A DNA stretch of 64,000 bases from an uncultured Thermoguttaceae bacterium. Its GTDB lineage: Bacteria > Planctomycetota > Planctomycetia > Pirellulales > Thermoguttaceae. Shown one piece after another: positions 19,385 to 29,295 of the stretch (the stretch's first letter is position 1; each line of letters starts with the position of its first letter). Under the pieces are notes generated by a model, which did not search any database, had not been told where the DNA came from, and saw only the letters and a list, made by a program, of their open reading frames with translations. Location: contig CALKER010000009.1 of NCBI GenBank assembly GCA_938084835.1, positions 62,001 through 126,000 on the forward strand, in the 5' to 3' direction. A program made the position numbers and the translations under genes.

Positions 19385-20024
19385 AGTAACCCCTCCTTAA
19401 CGCCGCAATCAACCCCCCCTTAAGCTGTTAATCAGCAAGCCGCCTCCGAAACGAAGCGCGTCGGAAGTATCGGCCCGCCCTCCGCGCAAATTTTCGTTGC
19501 GGAAATTCCCAGAGACAATAGTCGTCGCACGGGGTGCGGTAGAAGCATCATGGAGAGCTCTTGGTAAGGTCGAACGTGTAACAACCCTCGGCACTACCCG
19601 TCCACGGGTCCGGGATGGCCGGTCTCATCAGTATTTCCCTAAAAACAATTTGGTCAGTATCCCCCGAGAGAAATCTCGTAGGATCTTTCCCTGGGAAATA
19701 TCGTTGGCTGGCCCCCGAATAGCTGGCGACGATGGTGACTGAAAAAAGGAGGAACACAAATCCCCAAAAAGCGTGTTTAGTATAGTGATTGAGTTAGTAA
19801 TGTTTTTGTGATGGTTATGTGGGGACCCCCTTGCGACTTAAACACGGTACAGTTTGGAGCTCACTCGAGGTTGGAATCCGAATTGGAAAGCTGCAGGGTC
19901 GGCCCCCGCGTATTCGGTGGGAGTGGGAGGCCTCTGGAGAATCGCTCTGGCCGGAGATTAATGCCGGTCACGTCGGAAATAATCTTGCCTAAACGGGAGT
20001 GGCTCCTAAACCCGAGGCATACCC
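19385..20024. other. spacer upstream of the atp cluster
   Basis: Probably contains the atp cluster promoter. I see TATACT on the minus strand near 19780 but no good -35 element. No convincing gene. Confidence 0.4.
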
Positions 20025-20321
20025 TCATGCGGCTTGGGCAGAAGCCAAGTCAGCATAGATAAGCTCTGTCATTTGAATCCGCTGACCGTTCATTCCATAG
20101 AAAAGTAACACGCCGTCCTCATGGTCCCACACAGCCGTGAAACGCAACCGCCGTGGACCTTCGAGGACAAAGTAGGTACCCGTTGGCCTCCCCCGGCGAT
20201 AAATGGCGAATTCACGTAGGACGAAAAAACGCTGATCCAAATCAAATAAACTGCAAAATGTCTCGGTGATGTAAGCGCGGACGTCTTCTATGCTGCTGAC
20301 CACCTGAGTGGAGTCCGCCAT
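20025..20321 (-). CDS. small conserved-looking protein of unknown function
   Basis: A 98-residue protein not assigned to a family. It has regular alternation of helix and strand: an N-terminal helix (VEDVRAYITETFCSLFDL type), then strands (RFFVLREFAIYRRGRPTGTYFVLEGPRRLRFTAVW), then an acidic turn and an Ala-rich tail. Composition is protein-like, with a proper ATG at 20321 and AAGG 9 nt upstream. It is upstream of the atp cluster on the same strand but 640 bp away, so cotranscription is uncertain. No signal peptide or membrane helix. Confidence 0.6.
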   Translation of the reverse strand: MADSTQVVSSIEDVRAYITETFCSLFDLDQRFFVLREFAIYRRGRPTGTYFVLEGPRRLRFTAVWDHEDGVLLFYGMNGQRIQMTELIYADLASAQAA

Positions 20322-20917
20322 GTCGATCTTGCCTTAATTGCTTAGTCCGTGATGGCTGACATTTGTTCGCAGGCGATGACCTAGTTCGAATCATCGGCAG
20401 ATAATCAAGCCGTTTTCACGAAAAAATGCCCGTCAAGGCGGACTCTTATCTCTTTTTAGCTTCGTGGGAAAGATTCTGCGACGTATTGCAAGGTGATGGG
20501 CGAAGACAGGATCACGGCGGAAGCGGGCTCCCCAATCGCTTCCGCTCGGCTAAGAGTTGTACCCGAGTGGCAAAATTCGCAATTTCCGCAACTGGGGCGA
20601 GCTACATAATCTAGAGAAATGAGAACAAACTATAAAACACCATCACGGTTGTTGAAGAACGCATTTCGGACCAATGGTCTACGAATATCCTCGAGGTGTG
20701 CAGTTGGCAGGGGCATCCCTGGAGCGACTACCTGCACGCAGGTTATCTCTGCGCTACTTGGTTGCCTCACCAGAAACCGCGGCCCTTGCACCAGAATCTT
20801 TCCCCGTTGCACAAAGGGGACCTAATCCGGCGGGTAGCCCCATCCTTCACAACACCGAGCCGAGTTTGTTGGATTAACAACGAAGACTTTCGCGTTTCAT
20901 AAACCGGCAGTGGTTCC
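20322..20917. other. spacer, no gene seen
   Basis: About 0.6 kb between two minus-strand genes. Short open frames only; none has a ribosome site or recognisable content. Confidence 0.4.
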
Positions 20918-21874
20918 CTACTTTAGCTCCTCGCGTGCGAATCGCTCATATGCCTGGGCCACCCCCGCCGTTTCGGTGTCTCCCGGGTGAATCCACACCC
21001 GGTAAGCCAACCGGATTGTCTCTCCCTCCTTTAGTTCGAAGCTTCCGTCACCACTGCCCGTAAAATCGCGAACGCCGAAAGGATTAGCTGCGAAAAGCCC
21101 GTAGGTCCGAACATGCCAGAACGTGGGAAAACGGAAGCTGCTGGGATGATTCATCACAGCGATCCCAACGATTTCACCATCGATAGGACCGTAGTAGTCC
21201 ACCCACAGGGCTTTCTTTCCCCAAGCCTCTTGGTTCACTTGCCCTTCACTGTTGATGATTTTTCCACCTAAATTCGCGTCCACTTTGATTGTCTCCGCCA
21301 CCCGTAGGGCGAAAATTCCCTCCTTGGTATCCCCGAAACGTACCGGGCCATACCGCGCCGTAATCGTGATCACAAAATCAATCCACCGTGCTTTACCCTC
21401 CGTGCCAAAACGAAGAAACCGGCGGTCCTCACAGATAGGATTTCCCTTGGGATCCAGCCAGTCATTTCGTGTCACGATCTTCCCCACGGTGCCACTTTCT
21501 AAAAGCTCGAATTGACGATGGCGAATTTCCTCGCGGTGCCAATAGCTTAGCCCATTAACGTCACCATGTCCGAACCACAACGAGCGATGGTGTGGATGGT
21601 CCTCGCGCTCACCGGGTGCTTTGGCCATGGGATAATTTCTTGTTACAGGTTTTCCGGTGGGACCGATAATCGGCCAAAGAATTGGCGTCCCGTTGAAATT
21701 GCGCCAATATTCGGTGAAGAACTGGCCGTTGATCATAACAACGGCCCCCCGCTCGGACTCCTTTACCTCCACCTGAGCGTAAGCAAAATCAGCAAAGATC
21801 ATCAAGCCTGCCATCACAATAAAACTACTCGCATAAACAAAAACGCGAGGTGGGCCAAAGTCCCGCAATGTCAT
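20918..21874 (-). CDS. secreted DUF6807 (PmoA-like) family protein
   Basis: About 318 residues. I start at the ATG at 21874, because GGAGG at 21884-21888 lies 9 nt upstream. That start gives a signal peptide: VFVYASSFIVMAGLMIFADFAYAQ, likely cut after AYA. The mature domain shows family features: HPHHRSLWFGHGDVNG (about 90-105) and the late WHVRTYGLFAANPFGVRDF. In planctomycetes such proteins are common near oxidoreductases of sugar catabolism. The biochemical role is not established, and the name PmoA-like does not mean methane oxidation here. The His-rich segment could bind metal or substrate (inference). Confidence 0.85.
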   Translation of the reverse strand: MTLRDFGPPRVFVYASSFIVMAGLMIFADFAYAQVEVKESERGAVVMINGQFFTEYWRNFNGTPILWPIIGPTGKPVTRNYPMAKAPGEREDHPHHRSLWFGHGDVNGLSYWHREEIRHRQFELLESGTVGKIVTRNDWLDPKGNPICEDRRFLRFGTEGKARWIDFVITITARYGPVRFGDTKEGIFALRVAETIKVDANLGGKIINSEGQVNQEAWGKKALWVDYYGPIDGEIVGIAVMNHPSSFRFPTFWHVRTYGLFAANPFGVRDFTGSGDGSFELKEGETIRLAYRVWIHPGDTETAGVAQAYERFAREELK

Positions 21875-22641
21875 GCCAATCATCCTCCGTTTCCGTCTTT
21901 CAGCTGTAACGCCCCTCCCAGCTGAACTTGTCAAGAAGTCTACCTTTCTTTGATCCACGGGTCAGTAACAAAAAAGGATTTGCTGCTAGCCAAGTTCGAA
22001 CCATTAACCCCTGGGCGCCAAGCAATGAAGTTGGCCACCGAGGGAGATGACCTGCCTCCCCTAAAAACATTCTCCCAGTTTAATCAGCTGCCGTTTGAAA
22101 TGCCACTCTAACACGAGTACCAAGGGCTCTTCCAAAAAAATCAGTTCCTAAACCGGGTCCGTGTTCGGGGCTAAACTTTTAGTTTAACCGGCTAGGGGGC
22201 TAAAGGACGCGGTGGTGTTCGGCTTCGGGAACAAAGCCAAACTGCGATCCGTCGCCACTGAAAACACTGTGCCAAATACAGTCATCTACGGTAAACGCTT
22301 CTTTACCTGAAGCGGCGGACCGGATCAGGCCAAACCCCCAAGCCGGCCGCGCAGTGGGGGGCCCCTCAATAACCGAAGGCACCGTGCGTAAGAGCCTGCT
22401 GCCCGTAATCCCCGTTGATGGGGTCGAGGGCCAACCGGCTTCGCAGGGCTCCTGAAGGAGCCTTTGATCCAGGCCCAAGCTGAGCCAACGACTTGGTTTT
22501 TGACTTAGCTTCCCGTACAATGTGACCGATTTCAACGGGAAACTCTCCGATTTCAACGGAGGGAAACAAGTTTATCATTGTTCCGAGCCTCTTGAACGAG
22601 CTTACTCATGACCCTTGAGAAGCCCCAAAAGGAGCGCCTCC
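21875..22641. other. spacer between divergent genes, with a direct repeat
   Basis: Separates the DUF6807 gene (minus) from the aldo/keto reductase (plus). Two overlapping minus-strand frames at 22200-22578 have slightly protein-like pieces (VEIGEFPVEIGHIVREA) but no ribosome site and no recognised family. They could be a decayed gene. A 13-bp direct repeat lies at 22526-22559. Confidence 0.4.
22526..22559. repeat. 13-bp direct repeat, 21-bp period
   Basis: CCGATTTCAACGG occurs at 22526-22538 and again at 22547-22559, perfectly. Confidence 0.85.
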
Positions 22642-23634
22642 GTGAAGTTTCGCTTTTTTCCAGCTCTGCAGCGTGAAGTATCGGAGATCGGCCTCGGGAC
22701 GTGGCAATTGGGCGGTACCGAGTGGGGCGATGTTCCCGAAAAGCAGGCGCTGGATACCCTGGCTGCTGCTGCCGATGCGGGCGTAAACTTTCTCGACACA
22801 GCCGACATCTATGGCCTAGGGCGAAGCGAAACCTTGATCGGACAGTTCTTGCGCAGCCGACCAGATCGCGACCGCTTCGTGATAGCCACCAAGTTCGGAA
22901 GACATCCTCAGCCCGGTTGGCCAGAGAACTTCACCCCCCAATGGGTGCAGCGTCACACGGAGGATTCGTTACGTCGGCTTGGTGTGGACGTAATCGATCT
23001 AACGCAAGCCCATTGCCTGCCGATCGATGCCCTGCGCGCTTCGGGCACTTTCGACACGCTGCGGCAGTTGAAAGAACAGGGGAAAATCAGAGCCTTTGGG
23101 GCCAGTGTGGAAAGTATGGATGAAGCTCTCCTCTGCTTAGAAGAAGAGGGAATTGCCTCGCTTCAGATCATCTTTAACATTTTCCGCCAAAAGCCGATCG
23201 ACGCACTTTTCGAAGTGGCTCAAGCCAAAGCCGTGGCTCTTATCATTCGCCTGCCGCTAGCCAGTGGGCTTCTTGCCGGTACGCTCACCCGCGAGACAGT
23301 CTTCCCCCCAAATGACCACCGATCCTTCAATCGCGATGGACAAAAGTTCAATGTGGGTGAAACTTTTGCGGGACTGCCCTTTGAAAAAGGATTGGAACTT
23401 GCGGAAAAAATCCGCGGGTGGGTGCCCCAGGGGATGACCATGGCACAAATGGCTCTGCGCTGGTGCTTGGACTTCCAAGCAGTAACCACCGTTATCCCAG
23501 GGGCCAAACGTCCGGAACAGGCCCGCGCGAATGCCATCGCAAGCGAGCTACCTCCGCTCTCGCCACTGCTGCATAATCGCTTGGGAAGGTTCTACGAATC
23601 TTCTGTGGCGGCATTTATCCGCGGGAAATATTAA
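22642..23634 (+). CDS. aldo/keto reductase
   Basis: A 330-residue NADP(H)-dependent oxidoreductase of the AKR fold. I start at the GTG at 22642, preceded 7 nt upstream by AAAAGGAG (22627-22634). The catalytic tetrad is visible: Asp and Tyr in DTADIYG (about 50-56), Lys in IATKFG (about 85) and His in TQAHC (about 121). The cofactor end has TTVIPGAKRPEQARANA near residue 288. The substrate is unknown; related enzymes act on sugars and aldehydes. It faces queG, with a two-sided hairpin between them. Confidence 0.9.
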   Translation: MKFRFFPALQREVSEIGLGTWQLGGTEWGDVPEKQALDTLAAAADAGVNFLDTADIYGLGRSETLIGQFLRSRPDRDRFVIATKFGRHPQPGWPENFTPQWVQRHTEDSLRRLGVDVIDLTQAHCLPIDALRASGTFDTLRQLKEQGKIRAFGASVESMDEALLCLEEEGIASLQIIFNIFRQKPIDALFEVAQAKAVALIIRLPLASGLLAGTLTRETVFPPNDHRSFNRDGQKFNVGETFAGLPFEKGLELAEKIRGWVPQGMTMAQMALRWCLDFQAVTTVIPGAKRPEQARANAIASELPPLSPLLHNRLGRFYESSVAAFIRGKY

Positions 23635-23652
23635 GCGCGAAACGCTCGTACA

Positions 23653-23690
23653 CAAAAATGGGGTTTTCCGCAAAGGAAAAGTAAAGCCCC
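23653..23690 (-). terminator. terminator hairpin between convergent aldo/keto reductase and queG
   Basis: TTTTCC (23664-23669) pairs with GGAAAA (23675-23680), and an outer GGGG (23660-23663) pairs with CCCC (23687-23690) across a small bulge. Read on the minus strand, the stem is followed by ATTTTTG, so it best terminates queG. It may also slow the plus-strand transcript. Confidence 0.55.
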
Positions 23691-23705
23691 GCCAAGCCAA
23701 GTAAC

Positions 23706-25061
23706 CTACGGCGAAGAAACCCCAGCACCCCCGGTTTCCTCGCGGATGGATTGAAGGGCGATTTCTAACTCAGGACGCACCTCGGGATTAGTTTCAATAC
23801 GGCACAAATGTTCAAGCGTGCTGAGGACAAATTGGCTTGGATAACAAGAAAGGGCCCACACGGCAGCCTGTCGAACCGCCGGTTCCGCATGAGATCCTGC
23901 CGCCGCAAGCACTTGAAGGAGGGAGGTAACATCCGGGACAATGTTCTTCGTCTGTGGGCGCGGCCTGCCACGGGAAGTCACGTGGCGAAGCAGGAGGTCG
24001 GTTGTGTCCGGTGCTTCTTCCCTGGGCATTTCCTCCGGATAAAGTGACCACAGATTCCCATCGGGTTGCCACCCGCCAGCGGCTTGGCAAAGTGTTTCGG
24101 AGGTAGAACCTCGGCGCAGATGTCGCAGGAAATTCCCAAGGACCAGTGCCGCATTGCGGCGAAGCCCACTGGGTCGGGCACGCCACAAAGGAAGATGGCG
24201 GAACCGGCGTCGTAAATCCTCGTCACTGCTTGTTAACACCTCGCAGGCATTAACACAGGAAAGCTCTTCTTCCGCTGCCCAGGAAGTTAGTGGGGCGGAA
24301 GACCCTTGTAAAAGCTTTCGGTTCCAGGGACAAATTTGTTGACAAATGTCGCAACCAAAGAACCATGCTCCAAATAGTTGCCGTAGGTGATGGGGGGGAA
24401 GTTCCTTCGCTTCGATTGTCCAGTACGCAATACATCGTCGCGCATCAAGCACCCGAGGAGCCACTATCGCCCCCGTGGGACAGGCCACCATGCAGGCCCG
24501 GCATTTACCACACAGATCTTTGCGGAACGGTGGATCGGCCGGCAACTCGGCCGTGGTCAGGATAGCCCCCAACAACGTGTAGCTTCCCAGGGTGGGATGT
24601 ATGAGCATGGTATTTTTGCCAATCCACCCGAGGCCTGCCAGAACGGCAAATGACCGCTCCAAAAGCGGCGCTGTGTCAACAACAACCTTTGCCTGGGCTG
24701 CCGGGAAAGCTTTGAGAACCTCTCGGACAAGCTCAGCAAGTCTTTCCCTTATCACTTCGTGATAGTCGCGCCGCCGCGCGTAACTGGCCACCAGCGCGGA
24801 CCAAGGCAGGCTTTCCCTCGCTAAAGAGGGCCGGTAGGAGACCGCCGCCACGATTACCGTACGGCATCCCGGGAGAATTGCTTCTGGATGTCTGTACACT
24901 TCAAGCCGACGAGCCACATAGGTCATGCCGGCAGCGTAACCGGCGTGAACCCATTCACAAAGCTGACGCCATCGGGGGACCTCCCGAGCCGGAGCCATTC
25001 CCACAAGATCGAACCCAAGCTGTCGACCCCGCTGTTTGATACGTTGCACGAGTTCCCCCAC
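23706..25061 (-). CDS. queG: epoxyqueuosine reductase with C-terminal HEAT-like extension
   Basis: Reduces epoxyqueuosine to queuosine in the wobble position of certain tRNAs, using cobalamin and two [4Fe-4S] clusters. 451 residues. The first cluster motif is CGKCRACMVACP (about 186-197) and the second is CDICQQICPW (about 240-249), both complete. The N-terminal domain begins VQRIKQRGRQLGFDLVGMAPA. After about residue 370 the protein continues into HEAT-like helices (PAVRQAAVWALSCYPSQF), as in longer QueG forms. The start is a GTG at 25061 with a full AAGGAGGTGA about 6 nt upstream. Confidence 0.93.
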   Translation of the reverse strand: MGELVQRIKQRGRQLGFDLVGMAPAREVPRWRQLCEWVHAGYAAGMTYVARRLEVYRHPEAILPGCRTVIVAAVSYRPSLARESLPWSALVASYARRRDYHEVIRERLAELVREVLKAFPAAQAKVVVDTAPLLERSFAVLAGLGWIGKNTMLIHPTLGSYTLLGAILTTAELPADPPFRKDLCGKCRACMVACPTGAIVAPRVLDARRCIAYWTIEAKELPPHHLRQLFGAWFFGCDICQQICPWNRKLLQGSSAPLTSWAAEEELSCVNACEVLTSSDEDLRRRFRHLPLWRARPSGLRRNAALVLGNFLRHLRRGSTSETLCQAAGGWQPDGNLWSLYPEEMPREEAPDTTDLLLRHVTSRGRPRPQTKNIVPDVTSLLQVLAAAGSHAEPAVRQAAVWALSCYPSQFVLSTLEHLCRIETNPEVRPELEIALQSIREETGGAGVSSP

Positions 25062-25960
25062 AATAAGTCACCTCCTTGCTTGACGCCGCTTACCACTAAG
25101 TGAATGGGGATGTTCTAGCTGTTTCGGCGGGTCTTTCCGGGAGTCCAGGCCGTTGTCAGCAAAGTAACTTTGTGCCAATGACCGGACGGGCAGAGCCAAC
25201 CGATTCGGAGCAAGTCCCGGCCTCCTCACACGCAAGTCACATAACTCAATCTGTGGGGTTTTAATTCCGGAACTAACCCATCTCCGCCCTCGAACTAGCA
25301 CGTTGCCTTGATTGCAAATGCGAATGTACATTCTCAAGCAACCGGGGCAACTCCGAGGGATGAAAGACCTCTTTGGCAAATTGTCACCAAGAACATGTTA
25401 ATTAGCATCATTTTAGTATGACAAGGAAGTGAGCCACAGTTTACTTCCCGTTGAAAAATACGAATGATTCCTGCCCAGTGCGGAGAGCAGACTCTCCGTG
25501 CATTCTGAAGGCAGCCGGACATTTGGAGGTTTTTCGCCGTGGACAAAAAACATCACTATTTTCAGAATGATTGTGCTATATCACCAAAGTTTTCTCGGGT
25601 GGTTAAGACGCCGATAAGACATTTTTGTGACAGAACCATTAGTTATTCTGTCGCTCTTCTTTTCTATTTAGCGGTTACGAGCTGCCAGTTAGGGACTTTG
25701 AGAGGTCGAGAGCTTCCAAAGTGTTACCCCAATTCCGAAAATCAATTGTTGAAGACCACGCATCGTTTGCGGAATTGTGTGTTAGGCTACGGACGCGCGA
25801 TTGCCGCCGCGGGCACTATCCGATAGTATTCTCATTCAGAACTAACGTCTCGACACTCCCTTTTTCGCCGATTTCTCGGTGGTTTGGCCTCGCAAGACGG
25901 GCAGGCAATGAAGGTAAATGTCAATAAGAAAAGTTATGATTTAAACGGAGGTCAAATTCG
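25062..25960. other. 0.9 kb spacer between divergent genes
   Basis: Between queG (minus) and rpmE (plus). AT-rich in the right half. No gene or structural RNA that I can support. Confidence 0.4.
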
Positions 25961-26191
25961 ATGAAAGAGGGGATCCATCCGGCTTACTTTGAGACGAAGG
26001 TCACCTGCGGGTGTGGGAACACGTTTATTACGGGCAGCACGAAACCCGAAATAAAAGTGGACATTTGCAATGTTTGCCACCCTTTCTTTACCGGGAAGGT
26101 AAAGTATGTGGACACCGCGGGTCGTATCGAACGGTTTATGAGCAAATTTGGATCGGGGGAAATTGCAAGTCTAAAACGGAAAAAGAAATGA
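25961..26191 (+). CDS. rpmE: 50S ribosomal protein L31, zinc-binding form
   Basis: A 76-residue L31 of the zinc-ribbon type. Metal ligands are visible as CGCG (about 16-19) and CNVCHPF (about 37-43), so it is the C+ form. The family signature is HPFFTGK. The ATG at 25961 has GGAGGT 9 nt upstream. It leads a plus-strand group with prfA and prmC, a grouping seen in many bacteria. The zinc form is normally displaced by a zinc-free paralogue under zinc starvation; no such paralogue is in this window. Confidence 0.95.
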   Translation: MKEGIHPAYFETKVTCGCGNTFITGSTKPEIKVDICNVCHPFFTGKVKYVDTAGRIERFMSKFGSGEIASLKRKKK

Positions 26192-26270
26192 AACCCAGGG
26201 CACGTGGCGCGCGTTCAGAAGAGGCTTGTCGTGCCCTTTCGCTTTTGGTGGTGACAGGTGACGGATTAGG

Positions 26271-26302
26271 TATGGCTGGATCCTTTTAATTATGGCTGGA
26301 TC
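26271..26302 (+). repeat. duplicated start region of prfA with a 5-codon mini-ORF
   Basis: TATGGCTGGATC occurs at 26271-26282 and again at 26291-26302, where the second copy is the prfA start. The first copy forms a tiny frame ATG GCT GGA TCC TTT TAA (26272-26289) that ends 2 nt before the real ATG. It may be a slippage duplication, or a leader peptide coupled to prfA. Confidence 0.7.
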
Positions 26303-27383
26303 GTTACGCGACGAATTGGAAACCAAACTTACTCGATTTGAGGAACTGGAAAGGCTGATGCACGATCCGGAAGTGTTGGCCGATCCAGCGCGATTAGCAT
26401 CTCTTCTTCGTGAGCACGGCACGCTGTCCAAGGTTGCCCTTCGATACCGGAGACTAAAAGAGCTGAATGCCCAGATTCAGGAAGCGGAGGCCCTCGCGCG
26501 AGGCGACGATCCGGAGCTAAGAGAGTTGGCGGAGTTGGAACTTCCGACCCTGCGAGCGGAGCGCGATGCTTGTTGGGAAGACCTCTTAGAGATGACCACA
26601 GGGGGACAAGATGCGCAGCGGAATCGCTGCGTACTGGAGATCCGCGCGGGCACCGGCGGCGAAGAGGCTGCCTTGTTCGCACGCGACCTCTTCAACATGT
26701 ATCGGCGCTATGCGGAAAGCCGCGGTTGGAAATGGGAGCTGATGGATGCCCATCCCTCCGATCTAGGCGGGTTCAAAGAGGTGATCGTAGGGATTGAAGG
26801 GGAAGGGGTGTTTCGGCGGCTGCAGTACGAAAGTGGTGTCCACCGGGTCCAGCGGGTACCGGAGACCGAAGCTCATGGCCGGATCCATACTTCGGCGGCG
26901 ACCGTGGCCGTGCTCCCTGAACCAGAAGATATCGAAATCGAGTTAAGACCCGAGGATTATCGTGAGGACGTTTTCCATGCGGGCGGACCGGGAGGCCAAC
27001 ATGTCAACAAGACTGCCTCCGCCATCCGCCTTACTCATTTGGCCACCGGAATTGTGGTCACCATTCAGGATGAAAGAAGTCAACATAAAAACCGCGCCAA
27101 GGCCTTGCGCGTGCTGAAAGCGCGCCTCTATGAACTTCGGCGCCGCGAGGAAGAGCAAAAACGGGCGCAAGAGCGACGCAGCAAAATCGGCACCGGCGAT
27201 CGTAGTGAACGGATCCGCACCTATAATTTTCCTGAAAATCGAGTTACCGACCACCGCATTGGCCTCACCCTCTACCAGTTAGACCAAATCCTGGAGGGAA
27301 AGCTCGATCCTCTTATCGAGGCCTTGCTCGATTTCGAAAAACAAGCCCATCGCGAGGCGATGGGTATTGGCGGAAGGCGGTAA
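26292..27383 (+). CDS. prfA: peptide chain release factor 1
   Basis: Reads UAA and UAG stop codons and triggers peptide release. 363 residues. The discriminator is PET (PxT type) in [15 protein letters not shown] at about 189-191, which marks RF1 rather than the SPF of RF2. The catalytic GGQ lies in [12 protein letters not shown] at about 234-236. The N-terminal helical domain is of normal size. It follows rpmE by 100 bp and precedes prmC, which methylates its GGQ glutamine, so the two genes form a functional pair. Confidence 0.97.
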   Translation: MAGSLRDELETKLTRFEELERLMHDPEVLADPARLASLLREHGTLSKVALRYRRLKELNAQIQEAEALARGDDPELRELAELELPTLRAERDACWEDLLEMTTGGQDAQRNRCVLEIRAGTGGEEAALFARDLFNMYRRYAESRGWKWELMDAHPSDLGGFKEVIVGIEGEGVFRRLQYESGVHRVQRVPETEAHGRIHTSAATVAVLPEPEDIEIELRPEDYREDVFHAGGPGGQHVNKTASAIRLTHLATGIVVTIQDERSQHKNRAKALRVLKARLYELRRREEEQKRAQERRSKIGTGDRSERIRTYNFPENRVTDHRIGLTLYQLDQILEGKLDPLIEALLDFEKQAHREAMGIGGRR

Positions 27384-27507
27384 CGCCTGCCCGGATGGAT
27401 CGGCCCATGCAGGAACTGCTCGAGGCGAAGCTGGTGAGAACTTTTCTCGATATCCTGGCACGTTGTGAACAGGCTTGCAAGCCAACGTTTTCCCGGAGGG
27501 ATTGCCG

Positions 27508-28383
27508 GTGGAGGAGAGGTGGACGATCGGCCGACTGGTACAGTGGACGACTGAATACCTCCGGCAACGTGGTTCGTCCACCCCTCGCCTGGATGCGGAA
27601 ATCCTTTTAGCACACGCCCTTGGGTGCCAGCGGATCGATCTTTATACACAGTATGATAATGAAACCAATGAAGCCGTCCGATCGCGATTTCGCGAGCTGG
27701 TACGCCGCCGAGCTGCCGGAGAGCCGGTGGCTTACCTTGTAGGTGGCCGCGAATTCTTTTCCCTCTGGTTTGAAGTCAACCGCGAGGTGCTTATTCCGCG
27801 TCCAGAAACCGAATTCGTAGTCACAGCAATCCTCGACGCCGGCAAATCATTCGCGGGCGACGAATTAATTACCGTCTGCGATGTGGGAACGGGAAGCGGC
27901 ATCATCGCCGTTTGTGTGGCAAAGTTTCTTCCCCAGGCACAGGTGACGGCCATCGATATTTCGGAGGAAGCTCTCGAGGTTGCCCGACGCAATGCCAAAC
28001 GTCATGACGTGGCCGAGCGGATCAAATTTGTTCGCAGTAACCTCCTGGAGGCCCTCCCTTCGGAGGAGCGATTCCATGTCATCGCCTCTAATCCGCCTTA
28101 TGTACGCGAAGAGGAGTTTTCGCAGCTTCCGCCCGATGTTCGCGACTTTGAGCCTCGCACGGCCTTGGTTGCCGGCAAAGAAGGAACCGAGGTCATCGAA
28201 GCGCTGGTGGGGCAGGTGGTGGACCGGCTTCTCCCCGGAGGTTGGCTCATCATGGAGATTGCCCCGCACCTGGCCCAGCGGGTGGAGAAGCTCCTTGCAG
28301 GCCAGCTTCGGCTTGAGTTGGTGGAGGTCCGGAGGGATCTGGCCCGGCTTCCGCGAGTGGTCGTGGCCCGGCTCCGGTCGTGA
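27508..28383 (+). CDS. prmC: release factor glutamine methyltransferase
   Basis: N5-methylates the Gln of the release-factor GGQ motif using S-adenosylmethionine. I start at the GTG at 27508, with GGAGGG (27495-27500) upstream, rather than a TTG at 27475. This gives 291 residues. The SAM-binding motif is VCDVGTGSGIIAV and the catalytic NPPY lies at about 195-198 (VIASNPPYV). The N-terminal helical substrate domain is present (RLDAEILLAHALG). Directly downstream of prfA, which encodes its substrate. Confidence 0.95.
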   Translation: MEERWTIGRLVQWTTEYLRQRGSSTPRLDAEILLAHALGCQRIDLYTQYDNETNEAVRSRFRELVRRRAAGEPVAYLVGGREFFSLWFEVNREVLIPRPETEFVVTAILDAGKSFAGDELITVCDVGTGSGIIAVCVAKFLPQAQVTAIDISEEALEVARRNAKRHDVAERIKFVRSNLLEALPSEERFHVIASNPPYVREEEFSQLPPDVRDFEPRTALVAGKEGTEVIEALVGQVVDRLLPGGWLIMEIAPHLAQRVEKLLAGQLRLELVEVRRDLARLPRVVVARLRS

Positions 28384-28664
28384 GAGATCGGTGCCATTGG
28401 CAGAAGGGATCGTAATTCCATAGAATTAATTTCCCAACAATTAGTTTCCTATCCGGGTAGATTGTGCGCCCAAAATGAACCGACCGAGAGGCTTCATAAA
28501 TCACTAGGCGGAGGGGCTTTGCGGGATAAAATTAACTCAGATGGCGAAAATTGACGCACAAAGCCCGGATATCCATGCGAGAAGTTGCGGTTAGGAGTTT
28601 CTCCGGCTAACGAGTATATTGCGTTGCCAGCTAAGATATGTAAACCAGCTTATGTAAAAATTTG
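28384..28664. other. spacer before the first tRNA-Val
   Basis: No gene. It contains the flank of tRNA-Val(TAC), which has an 8-nt inverted match (AACCAGCT) to the tRNA D arm just upstream. Confidence 0.4.
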
Positions 28665-28738
28665 GGGCGATTAGCTCAGCTGGTTAGAGCGCCACCCTTA
28701 CAAGGTGGAAGTCGGCCGTTCGAGTCGGCCATCGCCCA
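28665..28738 (+). tRNA. tRNA-Val, anticodon TAC
   Basis: A full cloverleaf by hand. The acceptor GGGCGAT pairs with ATCGCCC, the D arm is GCTC/GAGC, the anticodon stem CCACC/GGTGG encloses CTTACAA (anticodon TAC at positions 34-36, with the normal U33), and the T arm is GGCCG/CGGCC with TTCGAGT. The discriminator is A and CCA is not encoded. Reads GUA and other valine codons by wobble. Confidence 0.95.
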
Positions 28739-29295
28739 CTTTTACACATTCTTTGTCTGCCTCCTAATTTAACAGAGATCCGTCTGCCTTACCTCGCAGA
28801 CATCCGTTTGCATTCCCGTATGTCGCCACCTTGGGAAAGGCAGTAGGCCTTCCAAGTCCGCACGCCAAAACCTTTTGTGGTTACCCTTGTTAGCAACAAC
28901 TCCAGGGTTAGGTCCCAACCCGTAAGTCCGGTTGGACGAGTGTTCTAGCATTTACAAAAAGTCGCTTGGGCTCACAATCTTCGCGGCTTTTCTTTCTTTC
29001 TTTGCCGAATTCAGCATCCGCACTTATAAACTCGCAATGCGGACCGGCCCTATTGCTGGCATTTCGCAGGTGCAACAGGCAAAATTGGCCCATGCAGGTG
29101 CGCACTGATCTGCGGGTTGCAAGCTCATCCCCTAGAATGTAAGCGCCAACCCGGGGGGTAGCCGAACCCACGGATGCAAAGAAAAGGCCCTCCATAAGCA
29201 CCTAAAAAGGAAGAAAGTTAAGTGAAAACCAGAGTAAACACACATGCCTAAAAAGGCACTTGCCGCGAATAGGTCCTCAACCCAAACAACCTCAG
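28739..29295. other. spacer between the two tRNA-Val genes
   Basis: About 0.56 kb between two convergent tRNA genes. I see no gene and no clear terminator. Confidence 0.4.

Noticed and set aside
22200..22578. Possible decayed gene before the aldo/keto reductase
   Set aside because: Two frames have short protein-like pieces, but neither has a start signal nor a family match; too weak to annotate as a pseudogene.
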